Source: an uncultured beta proteobacterium (lineage in GTDB: Bacteria > Pseudomonadota > Gammaproteobacteria > Burkholderiales > Burkholderiaceae_C). Taken from it: a DNA stretch of 36,572 bases. Within the stretch, counting starts at the first letter, position 1. Each line of letters starts with the position of its first letter. Below, piece by piece: positions 1-9,385 of this stretch. Location of the stretch: the NCBI GenBank assembly GCA_903828235.1, contig CAIKLM010000094.1:1-36572 (forward strand), read 5' to 3'. The notes beneath the pieces are model-generated. The model was not told the DNA's origin. It was given only the letters and a program-made list of their open reading frames with translations, and made no database searches. The position numbers and the translations under genes are program-made.

Positions 1-147
1 GCCGGCGGCCAGCGCCACGCCCCGGCGCCCCGCGGCCGGTGCCGGCGGCGCTGCCGGCGCGGTGGCGGCCACGCTGTGCAGCCCGGGCACGGTGCCCCGC
101 GTTCGCTCGGCCTCGGCCTTGCGCAGCGCGTCGAGGATCAGCGACAT
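1..147 (-). CDS. gspB: GspB-like general secretion protein, N-terminal 49 residues only
   Basis: The frame opens with ATG at 147 and runs off the left edge of the window, so only 49 residues are visible. The first residues read MSLILDALRKAEAER, the typical opening of GspB/ExeB-type proteins that pair with the GspA/ExeA ATPase to help assemble the type II secretion secretin. An Ala/Pro-rich stretch follows. The start lies three bases after the gspA stop, so the two are almost certainly co-transcribed. The membrane segment and periplasmic domain expected in this family lie outside the window. Identification rests on the N-terminal motif and on the gspA neighbour. Confidence 0.75.
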   Translation of the reverse strand, partial: MSLILDALRKAEAERTRGTVPGLHSVAATAPAAPPAPAAGRRGVALAAG

Positions 148-150
148 GCG

Positions 151-1788
151 TCAGCCCCCACCCGCGCCCTCCAGCCGCGGCTCGTCGACCCCGGCCGTGC
201 GCGAAAGCTGCATCAGCGTCAGCGGCCCGGCCTTGCCGTCCACCGGCAGCCCCTGCAGCAGCTGGAAGGCCGCCACCTGGGCGGCAAAGCCGTCCGGCAG
301 CGGCGGGGGCAGCGCCCGGGCCAGGTGCGGCTCGGCCCACGGGCGGACGAGCCCCGCGCGGTCGCCCGGCGCCCAGCCCGGCGGCACGCGCCAGTAGGTG
401 CCGTACTCGCCGCGCCAGCGCCGCGCCAGCTCGGGCAGCGCCAGTCGCAGCGGCGTGCGCCCGGCCTGCAGCGTGGCGGCGTCGTCGCCCAGGGCCACGA
501 GCAGCGCGTACACCCGGCGGCCGTCGTCGGCGCGCAGCACCAGCAGCGCCGGGCGCGACAGGCCGCGCAGCAGGGCCAGGCTGCCGCCGCTGCTGCGGAA
601 GCAGGCCAGCCCGGCCTGGCGCACCGCGGTGCAGGGCTCGCCCTCGCCGATGGCGACGTTCCAGCGCAGCGCCAGTTCGCGCCAGGCCTGGGCCTCGTCG
701 GCCAGGGCCAGCGTGGTCAGTGCGGCGGGGTCGTCGAGCGTGGCGACAGCGGGCGCGGGTTCGGGTGCGGGCCTCGACGCGATGGCGGATGCGGGTACGG
801 GTGCGGGTGCCGACGCGGGGGTGCCGACCGGCCCCGACGCCGGCGGCGCGATCGCTTCGGCACGGGCTGGCGCCGGCGCCGGCTCGCGCAGCGTCCAGGC
901 CACCGCGCCCAGCAAGGCCAGCAGCGCCACGCCGGCGAGGGCCCGGCGGGTGCCGCGCGTCGGCGGTGCGGCGATGCGACGGTCGAACACCTCCGCGGCG
1001 GCGCGCTCCACCAGCGCGCGCCCGACCTGCCGCAGCCCCTGCCCGTAGGCGCCCAGCAGCGCGCGGTCGGCCAGCAGGTTGATGCGCCTGGGCACGCCGC
1101 CGGTCTGTGAGTGCAAGGCCCGCAGCGCCGCGGCGTCCAAGGGGGTCGGCCCCTGCAGCCCGGCCACGCCCAGACGGTGCTCGACGTACTGGCGGGTCTC
1201 GGCCTCGTCCAGGGCTCCCAGGTGGTAGCGGGCCACCACGCGCTGCGCCAGCTGCTCGATGGCGGCGATGCGCCCGCGCAGCTCGGGCTGGCCGATCAGC
1301 ACGATCTGCAGCAGCTTGCGCTCGGCCGTCTCGAGGTTGGTCAGCAGCCGCAGCTGCTCGAGCACCGCGGGCTCCAGCGCCTGCGCCTCGTCGATGACCA
1401 CCAGTGCCTGCCCGCCGCGCGCGTGCACCTCGAGCAGGAAGCGGTTGAGCGCGTCGATGTGGGCCTTCAGGCTCTCGCGGTCGGCACCCGCCAGCGGCGG
1501 CAGGCCGAACTCGCCGACCAGCGTCTGCAGCAGCTCCAGCGCGCTGAGCTGCGGGTTGAAGACCCAGGCCACCACGCAGCCCGGCGGCAGCTGCTCGAGG
1601 AAGCCGCGCGCCACGGTCGTCTTGCCGGCGCCGATCTCGCCGGTGAGCAGCACGAAGCCACCGCCGCCGCGCACGCCGTACAGCAGGTGCGCCAGCGCCT
1701 CGCGGTGGCGCTCGCTCAGGAACAGGAAGCGCGGGTCGGGCGCGAGCGAAAACGGCTCGCGCGACAAGCCGAAGTGCGCCGCGTACAT
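151..1788 (-). CDS. gspA: ExeA/GspA-type AAA ATPase with C-terminal peptidoglycan-binding region
   Basis: This 545-residue protein starts MYAAHFGLSREPFSL, the usual opening of ExeA/GspA ATPases. Walker A (TGEIGAGKTT) is at about residues 49-58 and Walker B (VVIDEAQ) at about 130-136. A hydrophobic segment near 281-300 should cross the inner membrane. A long Ala/Pro linker follows, encoded by a repetitive tract around 740-850. The C-terminal 40 or so residues (around FQLLQGLPVDGKAGP) resemble a peptidoglycan-binding domain. The family couples ATP hydrolysis to placement of the type II secretion secretin through the cell wall. It is followed at once by a gspB-like gene. It has no evident link to the catabolic genes upstream. 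Confidence 0.85.
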   Translation of the reverse strand: MYAAHFGLSREPFSLAPDPRFLFLSERHREALAHLLYGVRGGGGFVLLTGEIGAGKTTVARGFLEQLPPGCVVAWVFNPQLSALELLQTLVGEFGLPPLAGADRESLKAHIDALNRFLLEVHARGGQALVVIDEAQALEPAVLEQLRLLTNLETAERKLLQIVLIGQPELRGRIAAIEQLAQRVVARYHLGALDEAETRQYVEHRLGVAGLQGPTPLDAAALRALHSQTGGVPRRINLLADRALLGAYGQGLRQVGRALVERAAAEVFDRRIAAPPTRGTRRALAGVALLALLGAVAWTLREPAPAPARAEAIAPPASGPVGTPASAPAPVPASAIASRPAPEPAPAVATLDDPAALTTLALADEAQAWRELALRWNVAIGEGEPCTAVRQAGLACFRSSGGSLALLRGLSRPALLVLRADDGRRVYALLVALGDDAATLQAGRTPLRLALPELARRWRGEYGTYWRVPPGWAPGDRAGLVRPWAEPHLARALPPPLPDGFAAQVAAFQLLQGLPVDGKAGPLTLMQLSRTAGVDEPRLEGAGGG

Positions 1789-1822
1789 GGGGCGCGAGGA
1801 TAGCGGCGCCGGCCCGGCGCGA

Positions 1823-2506
1823 TCAGGCGCGGCGCTCGCGCGCGGCCAGCAGCGCGTGCAGCGTGATCTTGCGCACCTCGGCCTTGCTCTGCTCGATGTG
1901 GCTCCGCAGCAGCATCTGCGCCGCGTCGGTCTTGCGCTGCAGCACCGCGCGCAGGATCTTGGCGTGCTCGGCGTAGGTGGCGTCGCTGCGGTCGGCGCGC
2001 GTGAAGTCGAGCCGGCGCACGATGCGGATGCGCTCGGTGACCTCGCGGTGCACGCGCGCGATCTCGTCGTTGCCGGCGGCGGCCACCAGCTGGGCGTGGA
2101 ACTGCTCGTCGAGCGCGCCGACGGCCCGGCCGTCGGTCAGCCGCTCGGCGGCCGGCACCAGCCACACCTCCTTCAGCGCACGCAGCAGCGGCGGCTCCTC
2201 GCTCATCTGGCCCAGGCGCGCCAGGCTGGCCGTCTCCAGCACGATGCGCAGGTCGTAGATCTGGTCGATGCGGGCGAAGTCGATGGGCTTCACCGTCCAG
2301 CCCGTCTTGGCCTCGACCTCCAGGAAGCCCTCGTTGCGCAGCCGGAACAGCGCCTCGCGCACGGGGGTGCGGCTCATGCCCAGGCGCTGCGCGATCTCGA
2401 GCTCGCTGGCGCGCTGGCCGGGCAGCCAGTGGAAGTCGTGCAGCTCGGCCTTGAGCTGCGCGTAGGCCTGCTCGGCCAGAGCCTGGCGCGGGGCGGGTTC
2501 GCTCAT
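1823..2506 (-). CDS. GntR family (FadR/FCD subgroup) transcriptional regulator
   Basis: This 227-residue regulator has an N-terminal winged helix (around LAEQAYAQLKAEL and GMSRTPVREALFRLRNEG) and a helical FCD effector domain. The FCD metal-ligand pattern is visible as DEQFH, AEHAKIL and RSHIEQ. I chose ATG at 2506 because it overlaps the stop of the ABC ATPase gene as ATGA and because the HTH begins right after it; a longer frame upstream only repeats the neighbour's DNA. It is the last gene of the long minus-strand operon, so it probably controls that operon by feedback. The likely target is the TATAC-centred palindrome upstream of atzF. The effector is not known. Confidence 0.85.
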   Translation of the reverse strand: MSEPAPRQALAEQAYAQLKAELHDFHWLPGQRASELEIAQRLGMSRTPVREALFRLRNEGFLEVEAKTGWTVKPIDFARIDQIYDLRIVLETASLARLGQMSEEPPLLRALKEVWLVPAAERLTDGRAVGALDEQFHAQLVAAAGNDEIARVHREVTERIRIVRRLDFTRADRSDATYAEHAKILRAVLQRKTDAAQMLLRSHIEQSKAEVRKITLHALLAARERRA

Positions 2507-3483
2507 GGCGCGGATGATGGCACCCCTGCCGGCGCCAGGTGGCAGGCCGCGTGCTGCCCCACTCCGCCCGCCACCGCGCGCAGCACCGGCGCCTCGCGCT
2601 GGCAGCGGTCGTGCACGGCCGGGCAGCGGCTGGCGAAGCGGCACACCTGCGCCGGCGGGTCGATGGGGCTGGACACCTCGCCCACGAGCCGGATGCGCGG
2701 CCCGTGGCCGGGGATGGCCGACAGCAGCGCCTTCGTGTACGGGTGCGCGGGCGCCTCGAACACCTGGCGCGAGGGGCCGCTCTCGACGATCCTGCCCAGG
2801 TACATCACGGCCACGCGGTCGGTGAGCAGCCGCACGACGTTGAGGTCGTGCGAGACGAACAGCGTCGTCAGGCCGAGCTCGCGGCGCAGGCGGTCGAGCA
2901 GCTGCAGCACCACCGCCTGCACGCTGACGTCCAGCGCCGCGGTGGGCTCGTCCAGGATCAGCAGCTGCGGCCGCGGCGCCAGCGCGCGCGCGATGCCCAC
3001 GCGTGCCTTCTGCCCGCCCGAGAGCTGGTGCGGAAAGCGCGACAGCAGCTCCGGCGGCAGGCCCACCTGCTGCGCGACCTCGTCGACGCGCGCATGGGCG
3101 GCGGCCGCATCCAGCCCGCCGAGCAGTCGGCAGGGCTCGGCGATGGTGTCGCGCGCGGTGAAGCGCGGGTTCAGGCTGTCGGTCGGGTCCTGGAACACCA
3201 TCTGGATGCGCGGGCGCAGCACGTGGCGCGCAAAGGCCGCCGCCGGCAGCGCGGCGATGTCCTGGCCGTCGAAGACGATGCGGCCCTCGCTGGCGTCGAG
3301 CAGCCGCGCCAGCAGCCGCACCAGCGTGCTCTTGCCGCAGCCGCTCTCGCCCACCAGGCCCAGGCTCTCGCCGGGCGCGATGTGCAAGGACACGTCGTCC
3401 ACCGCATGCAGCTGTGCGCCGCGCGGCGATGGCAGCGCGAAGCGGCGCGACAGGCGCTCCACCTGCAGCAGCGGCTCAGCCAT
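2503..3483 (-). CDS. Dpp/Opp-type ABC transporter ATP-binding protein (DppF-like)
   Basis: This 326-residue protein is the second ATPase of a peptide/nickel/opine-family importer. Walker A (GESGCGKST) is near residues 44-52, the signature LSGGQ near 155-159, and Walker B ([12 protein letters not shown]) follows. The C-terminal oligo_HPY region carries the usual cysteines (CRFASRC and later C residues), which in this family can hold an iron-sulfur cluster. It overlaps the DppD-like gene by 8 bases and the GntR gene by 4, so translation is coupled. The importer may carry small ureides or amides rather than peptides. That is inference from the operon, not from the ATPase itself. Confidence 0.88.
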   Translation of the reverse strand: MAEPLLQVERLSRRFALPSPRGAQLHAVDDVSLHIAPGESLGLVGESGCGKSTLVRLLARLLDASEGRIVFDGQDIAALPAAAFARHVLRPRIQMVFQDPTDSLNPRFTARDTIAEPCRLLGGLDAAAAHARVDEVAQQVGLPPELLSRFPHQLSGGQKARVGIARALAPRPQLLILDEPTAALDVSVQAVVLQLLDRLRRELGLTTLFVSHDLNVVRLLTDRVAVMYLGRIVESGPSRQVFEAPAHPYTKALLSAIPGHGPRIRLVGEVSSPIDPPAQVCRFASRCPAVHDRCQREAPVLRAVAGGVGQHAACHLAPAGVPSSAP

Positions 3484-4528
3484 GGCGGGCCTCCGTGGCG
3501 TCTGCCGGATCGACCGCCGGGACCGCCTCGTCCAGCGGGTGCCAGCAGGCCACCGCGTGCGGCGCGTCGCTGTCCAGCACCGGCAGCGGGCCGTGGCAGC
3601 GTGCGCTGGCGCGATCGCAGCGCTCGACGAAGCGGCAGGGCGGCAGGTCGGCGCGGCGCAGGTCGGGCAGGCTGCCGGGCACCGGGGCCAGCTCGGCCAG
3701 GCTGGCCTGGCGGTCGGGCGTGGAGCTCATCAGCCGCGCCGTGTACGGGTGGCGCGGCGCGGCGAACAGCGCCGCCGTGGGCGCGCACTCCACCGCGTGG
3801 CCGGCGTGCATGACGACGATGCGGTCGCAGTACTCGGCCGCCAGACCCAGGTCGTGCGTGATGAACAGCGTCGCCATCTGGCGCTCGCGCGCCAGCGTGG
3901 TGACCAGGTCCATCACCGCGGCCTGCGTGGTGACGTCCAGGCCGGTGGTGGGCTCGTCGGCGATCAGCAGCGCCGGTTTGCAGGCCAGCGCGATGGCGAT
4001 CATCACGCGCTGGCACATGCCGCCCGACAGCTCGAACGGGTACGCGCCCCAGCGCCGCTCGGGGTCGGCGATGGCCACGTCGCGCAGCGCCTGAACGGCG
4101 CGCTCGCGCAGGCCGCGGTCCTGCTCGGGGCCGGTGCCGGCGCGGGTGTGCACGGCGTGGCGGCGCAGCACGTCCTCGATCTGCAGGCCCACCGGGCGGA
4201 TCGGGTTGAGCGCGGTGCGCGGGCTCTGGAAGATCATGCTGATCTCGCGGCCGCGCAGCTCGGCCAGCTCGCGCGGGCCGGCCTGCAGCAGGTCCAGGCC
4301 GCCGAACATCGCGCGGCCCGCGGTCACGCGCGCGGCGGCGTCGCTGATGCCCAGCATGGCGTAGCTCAGCACGCTCTTGCCGGAACCGCTCTCGCCCACC
4401 AGGCCGACGATCTCGCCCTTGTGCAGCCGCAGGTTCACGTGCGCGAGCGCGCGCACGGTGCCGCTGCGCGTGCGGAACTCCAGGCTCAGGCCCTGCACGT
4501 CGAGCAGCGGGACGGCCGGCGCGATCAC
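3476..4528 (-). CDS. Dpp/Opp-type ABC transporter ATP-binding protein (DppD-like)
   Basis: This 350-residue ATPase has Walker A GESGSGKS near residues 44-51, a Q-loop in MIFQSPRTALNP, the signature LSGGM and Walker B LLIADEPTTGLD. The C-terminal oligo_HPY region contains CRFVERC and further cysteines. I place the start at GTG 4528, which overlaps the upstream permease stop as GTGA; homology begins a few residues later. A longer frame reaching 5044 only shadows the permease gene. It pairs with the DppF-like protein to energise the DppBC-like permeases. Confidence 0.87.
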   Translation of the reverse strand: MIAPAVPLLDVQGLSLEFRTRSGTVRALAHVNLRLHKGEIVGLVGESGSGKSVLSYAMLGISDAAARVTAGRAMFGGLDLLQAGPRELAELRGREISMIFQSPRTALNPIRPVGLQIEDVLRRHAVHTRAGTGPEQDRGLRERAVQALRDVAIADPERRWGAYPFELSGGMCQRVMIAIALACKPALLIADEPTTGLDVTTQAAVMDLVTTLARERQMATLFITHDLGLAAEYCDRIVVMHAGHAVECAPTAALFAAPRHPYTARLMSSTPDRQASLAELAPVPGSLPDLRRADLPPCRFVERCDRASARCHGPLPVLDSDAPHAVACWHPLDEAVPAVDPADATEARHG

Positions 4529-5382
4529 GTCCGCCTCCGGGGGTCGACGATGTCGCGCAGCGCGTCGCCCAGCAGGTTGAAGGTGAAGACGGCCAGCATC
4601 AGCATCGCGCCGGGGAAGAAGCTCACCCACCACTCGCCGCTGACGATGAAGGCCGCGCCCTCGGCCACCAGGATGCCCCACTCCGGCTCGGGCGGGCGCA
4701 CGCCCAGGCCGATGAAGCTCAGGCCGGCGGCGTTGAGGATGGCCCAGCCCATGTTCAGGCTCACCTGCACCATGGCCGGCGGCAGCGTGTTCGGGAACAG
4801 GTGCACCGCGAGGATGCGGCCCGGCCCGTTGCCGGCCAGGCGCGCCGCCTCTACCCAGCCCGCGTTGCGCCGCACGTTGGCCTCGGCGCGCGCCACGCGG
4901 ATGTAGAACGGCAGGTTGATGACGGCCGTGGCCAGCACGATGTTGCCCACCGTGTTGCCCAAAGCCGCCACGATGCCCATGGCCAGCACGAACAGCGGGA
5001 AGGCCATCACGGTGTCGGACAGCCGCGTGACGATGCGGTCCCACCAGCCGCCGAAGAAGCCCGCCGCCAGGCCCAGCGGCATGCCGATGACGAAGCTCAG
5101 CGCCACGGCGCTGAAGGCGATGCCCAGGTCCAGCCGCGTGGCCACGATGACGCGGCTGAAGATGTCGCGGCCCAGCGCGTCGGTGCCGAACCAGTGCGCC
5201 GCCCCCGGTGGCTGCAGCGCCATCGCCGCGTTGCTGGCAAGCGGGTCGTGGGGCACGATCCAGGGGCCGAACAGGGCCAGCATCACGAACATCGCGAACA
5301 GGCCGGCGGCCAGCAGCGTGACGGGGTTTTCCGCCAGCACGTGGCGGGCATGGCCCCAGGTGGTGGACGCGGTGGCGCTCAT
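4525..5382 (-). CDS. Dpp/Opp-type ABC transporter permease (DppC-like)
   Basis: This 285-residue inner-membrane permease has an N-terminal membrane segment (ENPVTLLAAGLFAMFVML), then the DppC-type motif region HWFGTDALGRDIFSRV. Further hydrophobic segments and the EAA-loop stretch (RNAGWVEAARLAGNGPGRIL) follow. It ends in the typical RDIVDPR sequence. The ATG at 5382 shares one base with the DppB-like stop (TGATG). It forms a heterodimer with the DppB-like permease. The cognate binding protein is probably the family 5 protein encoded at 15561-17168, about 10 kb upstream in the same operon. Confidence 0.88.
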   Translation of the reverse strand: MSATASTTWGHARHVLAENPVTLLAAGLFAMFVMLALFGPWIVPHDPLASNAAMALQPPGAAHWFGTDALGRDIFSRVIVATRLDLGIAFSAVALSFVIGMPLGLAAGFFGGWWDRIVTRLSDTVMAFPLFVLAMGIVAALGNTVGNIVLATAVINLPFYIRVARAEANVRRNAGWVEAARLAGNGPGRILAVHLFPNTLPPAMVQVSLNMGWAILNAAGLSFIGLGVRPPEPEWGILVAEGAAFIVSGEWWVSFFPGAMLMLAVFTFNLLGDALRDIVDPRRRT

Positions 5383-6395
5383 CAGTGTTCGATCTTCACG
5401 CGGGGGTCGATGACGACGTACAGCACGTCGATCAGCAGGTTCAGCAGCACGAACAGGATGCCCATGGCGAGCACGAAGCCCTGCACCGGCGCGTAGTCGC
5501 TGGCGGTGAGCGCGTCGATGGCGTAGCTGCCGACGCCGGGCCAGCCGAAGACTTTCTCGATGACGACCGAGCTGCCGATCATGAAACCGAACACCATGCC
5601 CAGCGTGGTGACCACCGGCAGCAGCGCATTGCGCAGCGCGTAGCGCACCAGCACCGTGCCGCGGCTGAGGCCGCTGGCGCGCGCGGTGCGCACGAAGTCG
5701 CTGGACAGCACCGCCAGCATCGAGGCCCGCGTCATGCGCGCGATGGGCGCCAGCACGAAGATCGCCATCGTCAGCACCGGCAGCACCAGCTGCTTGGCCG
5801 CGGCCCACCACAGCGCGCGGTCGCCGGCCAGCGCGGCGTCCACCAGGTACAGCCCGGTCACGGTGGGCGGCGGCGAGAACATCGGGTCGAGCCGGCCCAG
5901 CGGCGACGGCGCCCAGCCGAGCAGGAAGTAGAAGACGTAGGCCAGCAGCAGCCCGGTGAAGAAGGTGGGCAGCGACACGCCCGCGGTGGTGACCAGGCGC
6001 GCGAGCTGGTCGATCCAGCTGCCGGGCCGCGTGGCCGCGGCCACGCCCAGCGGAATGGCCACGGCGCAGGCCAGCAGCAGCGCCAGCAGCACCAGCTCCA
6101 GCGAGGCCGGCAGCCGGGCCATCAGCTCCTGCAGCACGGGCTGGCCGGTGGTCAGGCTCAGGCCGAGGTCGCCGCGGGCGAGGTCGGCCACGTAGCGGAA
6201 GAACTGCTCCAGGAGCGGCCGGTCCAGGCCGAGCTGCTGGCGGATCTGCTCCACCGCCTCGGTCGTGGCCGAAGCGCCGGCGAAGTAGGCCGCCGGGTCG
6301 CCCGGGATGGCCCGGGTGAGCAGGAAGGTGACGACGATGACGCCGGCCAGGTTGGGCAGTGCGGCCAGCAGCCGCCTCAGGATGATGCGGGTCAC
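5382..6395 (-). CDS. Dpp/Opp-type ABC transporter permease (DppB-like)
   Basis: This 337-residue permease starts [18 protein letters not shown], an opening typical of DppB proteins, and contains the conserved periplasmic region with [21 protein letters not shown]. About six hydrophobic segments are visible. The EAA region ([27 protein letters not shown]) is well conserved, and the C terminus ends DPRVKIEH. The start is GTG 6395, which overlaps the preceding hydrolase stop as GTGA. Order and overlaps show that dppBCDF-like genes form one translationally coupled block at the 3' end of the operon. Confidence 0.88.
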   Translation of the reverse strand: MTRIILRRLLAALPNLAGVIVVTFLLTRAIPGDPAAYFAGASATTEAVEQIRQQLGLDRPLLEQFFRYVADLARGDLGLSLTTGQPVLQELMARLPASLELVLLALLLACAVAIPLGVAAATRPGSWIDQLARLVTTAGVSLPTFFTGLLLAYVFYFLLGWAPSPLGRLDPMFSPPPTVTGLYLVDAALAGDRALWWAAAKQLVLPVLTMAIFVLAPIARMTRASMLAVLSSDFVRTARASGLSRGTVLVRYALRNALLPVVTTLGMVFGFMIGSSVVIEKVFGWPGVGSYAIDALTASDYAPVQGFVLAMGILFVLLNLLIDVLYVVIDPRVKIEH

Positions 6396-7105
6396 TCGCG
6401 AGGCTCCAACGGCGGCAGGGCGGACAGCACGGCGTCCAACGGCGCGGCCCAGCCCACGATGCCGCCCTGGGCCACGATCATCTCGATGGTCGCGGCCTTG
6501 AACTCGGGGAAGTAGCTGGCCGTGGCTTCCTCGACCAGCAGGGCGTCGTAGCCGCGGTCGTTGGCCTCGCGCATGGTCGTCTGCACGCAGACCTCGGTGG
6601 TGACGCCGGCGAACACCAGCTGCGCGGCCCCCAGGCGCTGCAGCTCGGCGGCCAGCGGCGTGCCATGGAAGGCGCCCTTGCCCGGCTTGTCGATGACGAG
6701 CTCGCCGGACAACGGGGCCAGCGCCGGCACGATCTCGCAGCCCGGCTCGCCGCGCACCAGCAGACGGCCCATCGGGCCAGCGTCGCCGATGCGCAGCATG
6801 GGCGTGCCGCGCCCGCGCTTGGCCGGCGGGCAGTCGGAGAGGTCGGGCGCGTGCGACTCGCGCGTGTGCACCACCGGCCAGCCGCGGGCGCGCCAGGCAT
6901 CGAGCAGCGCACGGGCGGGCGCGATGGCCGCCTCGAGCAGCCGCACGTCATTGCCGAGCGCGGCCCCGAAGCCGCCGGGCTCGATGAAGTCGCGCTGCAT
7001 GTCGATGAGGACGAGCGCCGCCCGCCCGGGCTGCAGTGCGAAGTCGAACGGGCGTGCGCGCACCGTCGCCACGTCCGCCGGCGGACTGGGCCTGGCCGTC
7101 GTCAT
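6392..7105 (-). CDS. Isochorismatase-like cysteine hydrolase, second copy in operon (candidate triuret or ureide amidohydrolase)
   Basis: This 237-residue cysteine hydrolase has a clear catalytic triad: Asp35 in VLIDMQRDF, Lys140 in VIDKPGKG and Cys173 in [17 protein letters not shown]. It is a paralog of the BiuH-like protein encoded at 8702-9385, sharing VRGEPG, IDKPGKG and [10 protein letters not shown]. It lacks the DPYPWPY opening and the [10 protein letters not shown] stretch of the biuret hydrolase type and has [13 protein letters not shown] instead, so its substrate probably differs. Given carboxybiuret and biuret enzymes in the same operon, triuret is an attractive candidate, but the specificity is not proven. 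The start ATG 7105 overlaps the ABC ATPase stop. Other amides, such as ureidoacrylate-like compounds, remain possible. Confidence 0.8.
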   Translation of the reverse strand: MTTARPSPPADVATVRARPFDFALQPGRAALVLIDMQRDFIEPGGFGAALGNDVRLLEAAIAPARALLDAWRARGWPVVHTRESHAPDLSDCPPAKRGRGTPMLRIGDAGPMGRLLVRGEPGCEIVPALAPLSGELVIDKPGKGAFHGTPLAAELQRLGAAQLVFAGVTTEVCVQTTMREANDRGYDALLVEEATASYFPEFKAATIEMIVAQGGIVGWAAPLDAVLSALPPLEPRE

Positions 7106-8691
7106 GCGGCCTCCCGAAGCCCGGGCGCCCGCGCACCGGCCCGATCGGCGTCTTCGCCGGACGGCGCGTGCCCGCCCATGAAGCGACCCAGCGCATGCCG
7201 GTCGGCTCCGGCGGCGGCGCACTCGTGCACGAGACGGCCGCCGCTCATCACGACGATGCGGTCGGCCACCTTCAGCAGCTCGTCGAGGTCCTCGCTCACC
7301 ATCAGCACCGCCGTCCCGCGGTCGCGCGCGGCGATCAGCCGCGCGTGCACCTCGGCGACGGCGGTGAAGTCCAGGCCGAACACCGGGTTGGACACCAGCA
7401 GCACGTCGGCCGGCTCCGACAGCTCGCGCGCCAGCACCGCGCGCTGCACGTTGCCGCCCGACAGCGAGCCGATCGGCGCGCCCTCGCCCTGCGTCTTGAC
7501 GCGGAACGTGGCGATCAGTTCGCGCGCCCGCTTCTCCAGGGCACCGGGCACGCGGAAGCCGCCGCGCGCGAACGGCGCGACGTCGAAGCTGCGCAGACCG
7601 ATGTTGGCGGCCACCGACATCTGCGCCACGCAGCCGTTGCGCAGCGGCTCCTCGGGCAGGCCGCGCACGCGCAGCGCCCGGTTCTGCGCCCGCGTGGCCC
7701 GGTAAGCCTGGCCCGACACGGTGACGTTGCCCGCGGCGCGCGCGCGCTGCCCGGCCAGCGCCTCCATCAGCTCGCGCTGGCCATTGCCGGCCACGCCGGC
7801 GATGCCCACGATCTCGCCACCGTGCACGTCGAGGTCGACCGCGTCGACGGCGACCTCGCCGCGGTCGCCCGCCACGGTGAGGCCGCGCAGGCCCAGGCGC
7901 ACCTCGCCCAGGGTCGCGGCGGCGCGACGCAGGGGCAGGCTCGAGGTCGACTCGCCACGGACGCCAGCGTCCTCGCCGACCATCAGCGCCCCCAGCGCAG
8001 CCGGGTTCGTCGACGCCACGGCGCAGGCGCCGGCCAGCCGGCCGCGCCGAAGCACGCTCACGTCATCGGCAAAGGCCATCACCTCGCGGAACTTGTGCGT
8101 GATCAGCACCACGGTCGTCTGTCCGGCGTGCGCACGCTCACGCAGCGCGCCCAGCACTTCGTCGGCCTCCTGCGGCGTCAGCACCGAGGTCGGCTCGTCC
8201 AGGATCAGCAGGCGCGGCCGCAGGTACAGCTGCTTGAGGATCTCGAGCTTCTGCTTCTCGCCGGCCGACAGCTGCCGCGGCGTGGCGTCGAGGTCGAGCC
8301 GGAACGGCGCCGCATCCATGAACGCCGCAAGCTCGGCGCGCACGCGGCGCCAGTCGATCACCGCGGGCAAGGCGCCGCGGGCGATGAGCAGGTTCTCGGC
8401 CACGGTCATGCCCGGCACCACCGTGAAGTGCTGGTAGACCATGCCGATGCCAAGGGCGCGCCCCGCGGCGGGCGAGCCGATGTCGACCTCGCGGCCGTCG
8501 ATCAGCACCGAGCCGGCGTCGGGCTGCTGGTAGCCGACCACGCACTTGACGAGCGTGCTCTTGCCGGCGCCGTTCTCGCCGAGCAGCGCGTGCACGGTGC
8601 CGGGCTGCACGGCGATCGACACGTCGTCGAGCGCCTTCAGCGCACCGAAGCGCTTGCCCAGGGCGTAGGTGTCGAGCCGCAGTGCGTTCAC
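7102..8691 (-). CDS. BMP-type (nucleoside/sugar class) ABC importer ATP-binding protein with two ATPase domains
   Basis: This 529-residue protein carries two ABC domains in tandem. The first has a full Walker A (GENGAGKST, near residue 36), signature LSAGEKQK and Walker [14 protein letters not shown]. The second has a degenerate Walker A (GVAGNGQRE) and signature LSGGN, as is normal in the YufO/RbsA-like class that serves BMP binding proteins. The start is GTG 8691, ten bases after the BiuH-like stop. It energises the two permeases at 10424-12450. The gene is separated from them by the formamidase and biuret hydrolase genes, so transporter and enzymes are interleaved. Confidence 0.88.
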   Translation of the reverse strand: MNALRLDTYALGKRFGALKALDDVSIAVQPGTVHALLGENGAGKSTLVKCVVGYQQPDAGSVLIDGREVDIGSPAAGRALGIGMVYQHFTVVPGMTVAENLLIARGALPAVIDWRRVRAELAAFMDAAPFRLDLDATPRQLSAGEKQKLEILKQLYLRPRLLILDEPTSVLTPQEADEVLGALRERAHAGQTTVVLITHKFREVMAFADDVSVLRRGRLAGACAVASTNPAALGALMVGEDAGVRGESTSSLPLRRAAATLGEVRLGLRGLTVAGDRGEVAVDAVDLDVHGGEIVGIAGVAGNGQRELMEALAGQRARAAGNVTVSGQAYRATRAQNRALRVRGLPEEPLRNGCVAQMSVAANIGLRSFDVAPFARGGFRVPGALEKRARELIATFRVKTQGEGAPIGSLSGGNVQRAVLARELSEPADVLLVSNPVFGLDFTAVAEVHARLIAARDRGTAVLMVSEDLDELLKVADRIVVMSGGRLVHECAAAGADRHALGRFMGGHAPSGEDADRAGARAPGLREAA

Positions 8692-8701
8692 ACGGGCTCC
8701 G

Positions 8702-9385
8702 TCAACATACGCGCAGCGCCTCGAGCACGGCCGCCGACGGTGCCACGGCGCCGAACACGCCGCCCTGCATCGTGACCATCTTCAGTGCGGCGCGGTGATT
8801 GCCCAGGTCGGTGGCGCCGGTTCCGTCCTCGACGATCAGGCACTCGAAGCCGCGGTCGTTGGCCTCGCGCATGGTCGTGTGCACGCACACGTCGGTGGTG
8901 ATGCCGGTGAGCACGAGGTTGCGGATGCCGCGCGTGCGCAGGATCAGCTCGAGGTCGGTGGCGCAGAAGCTGCCCTTGCCGGGTTTGTCGATGACGACCT
9001 CGCCAGGCAGCGGCGCCAGCTCGGGGATGATCTCCCAGCCCGGCTCTCCGCGCACCAGGATGCGGCCGCAGGGCCCGGCATCGCCGATGCCCGCGCCGAT
9101 GCGCTGCGAGCGCCAGCGCTTGTTGGCCGGCAGGTCCGACAGGTCGGGCCGGTGGCCCTCGCGCGTGTGGATCACGTGGAAGCCGCCGTCACGGAAGGCC
9201 GCCAGCAGACGGCCGATCGGCCCGATGGGCGCGCGCGTCAGGCTCAGGTCGTAGCCCATCGCGTCGACATAGCCGCCGACGCCGCAGAAATCGGTCTGCA
9301 TGTCGATGACGACCAGCGCGGTGTTGTCCGGCCGCAGGTCGCCGTCATAGGGCCAGGGGTAGGGATCGGCCGCGACCGTGCTCAT
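8702..9385 (-). CDS. biuH: Biuret amidohydrolase-like isochorismatase superfamily hydrolase
   Basis: This 227-residue protein matches what I remember of rhizobial biuret hydrolase BiuH along most of its length: [57 protein letters not shown] and [11 protein letters not shown]. The catalytic Asp28, Lys134 and Cys167 all sit at a constant offset of eight from the BiuH triad (36/142/175) as I recall it. BiuH hydrolyses biuret to allophanate and ammonia, and allophanate then feeds the AtzF-like enzyme encoded at the head of the same operon. The ATG at 9385 overlaps the formamidase stop as ATGA. A closely related amide as substrate cannot be excluded. Confidence 0.87.
   Translation of the reverse strand: MSTVAADPYPWPYDGDLRPDNTALVVIDMQTDFCGVGGYVDAMGYDLSLTRAPIGPIGRLLAAFRDGGFHVIHTREGHRPDLSDLPANKRWRSQRIGAGIGDAGPCGRILVRGEPGWEIIPELAPLPGEVVIDKPGKGSFCATDLELILRTRGIRNLVLTGITTDVCVHTTMREANDRGFECLIVEDGTGATDLGNHRAALKMVTMQGGVFGAVAPSAAVLEALRVC

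Noticed and set aside
740..850. Tandem-repeat-like GC tract (GGGTGCGGGT units)
   Set aside because: It encodes the Ala/Pro linker of GspA and needs no other explanation.
1259..4906. A very long plus-strand open frame opposite gspA, gntR and the dpp genes
   Set aside because: It is antisense to well-supported genes, its product is low-complexity Arg/Ala/Ser-rich with no domain, and such frames are common in GC-rich DNA.
6392..7105. RutB (ureidoacrylate hydrolase) assignment and a Rut uracil pathway
   Set aside because: No rutA, rutC, rutD, rutF or rutG genes are nearby, and uracil breakdown is already covered by the URC genes at the right edge.
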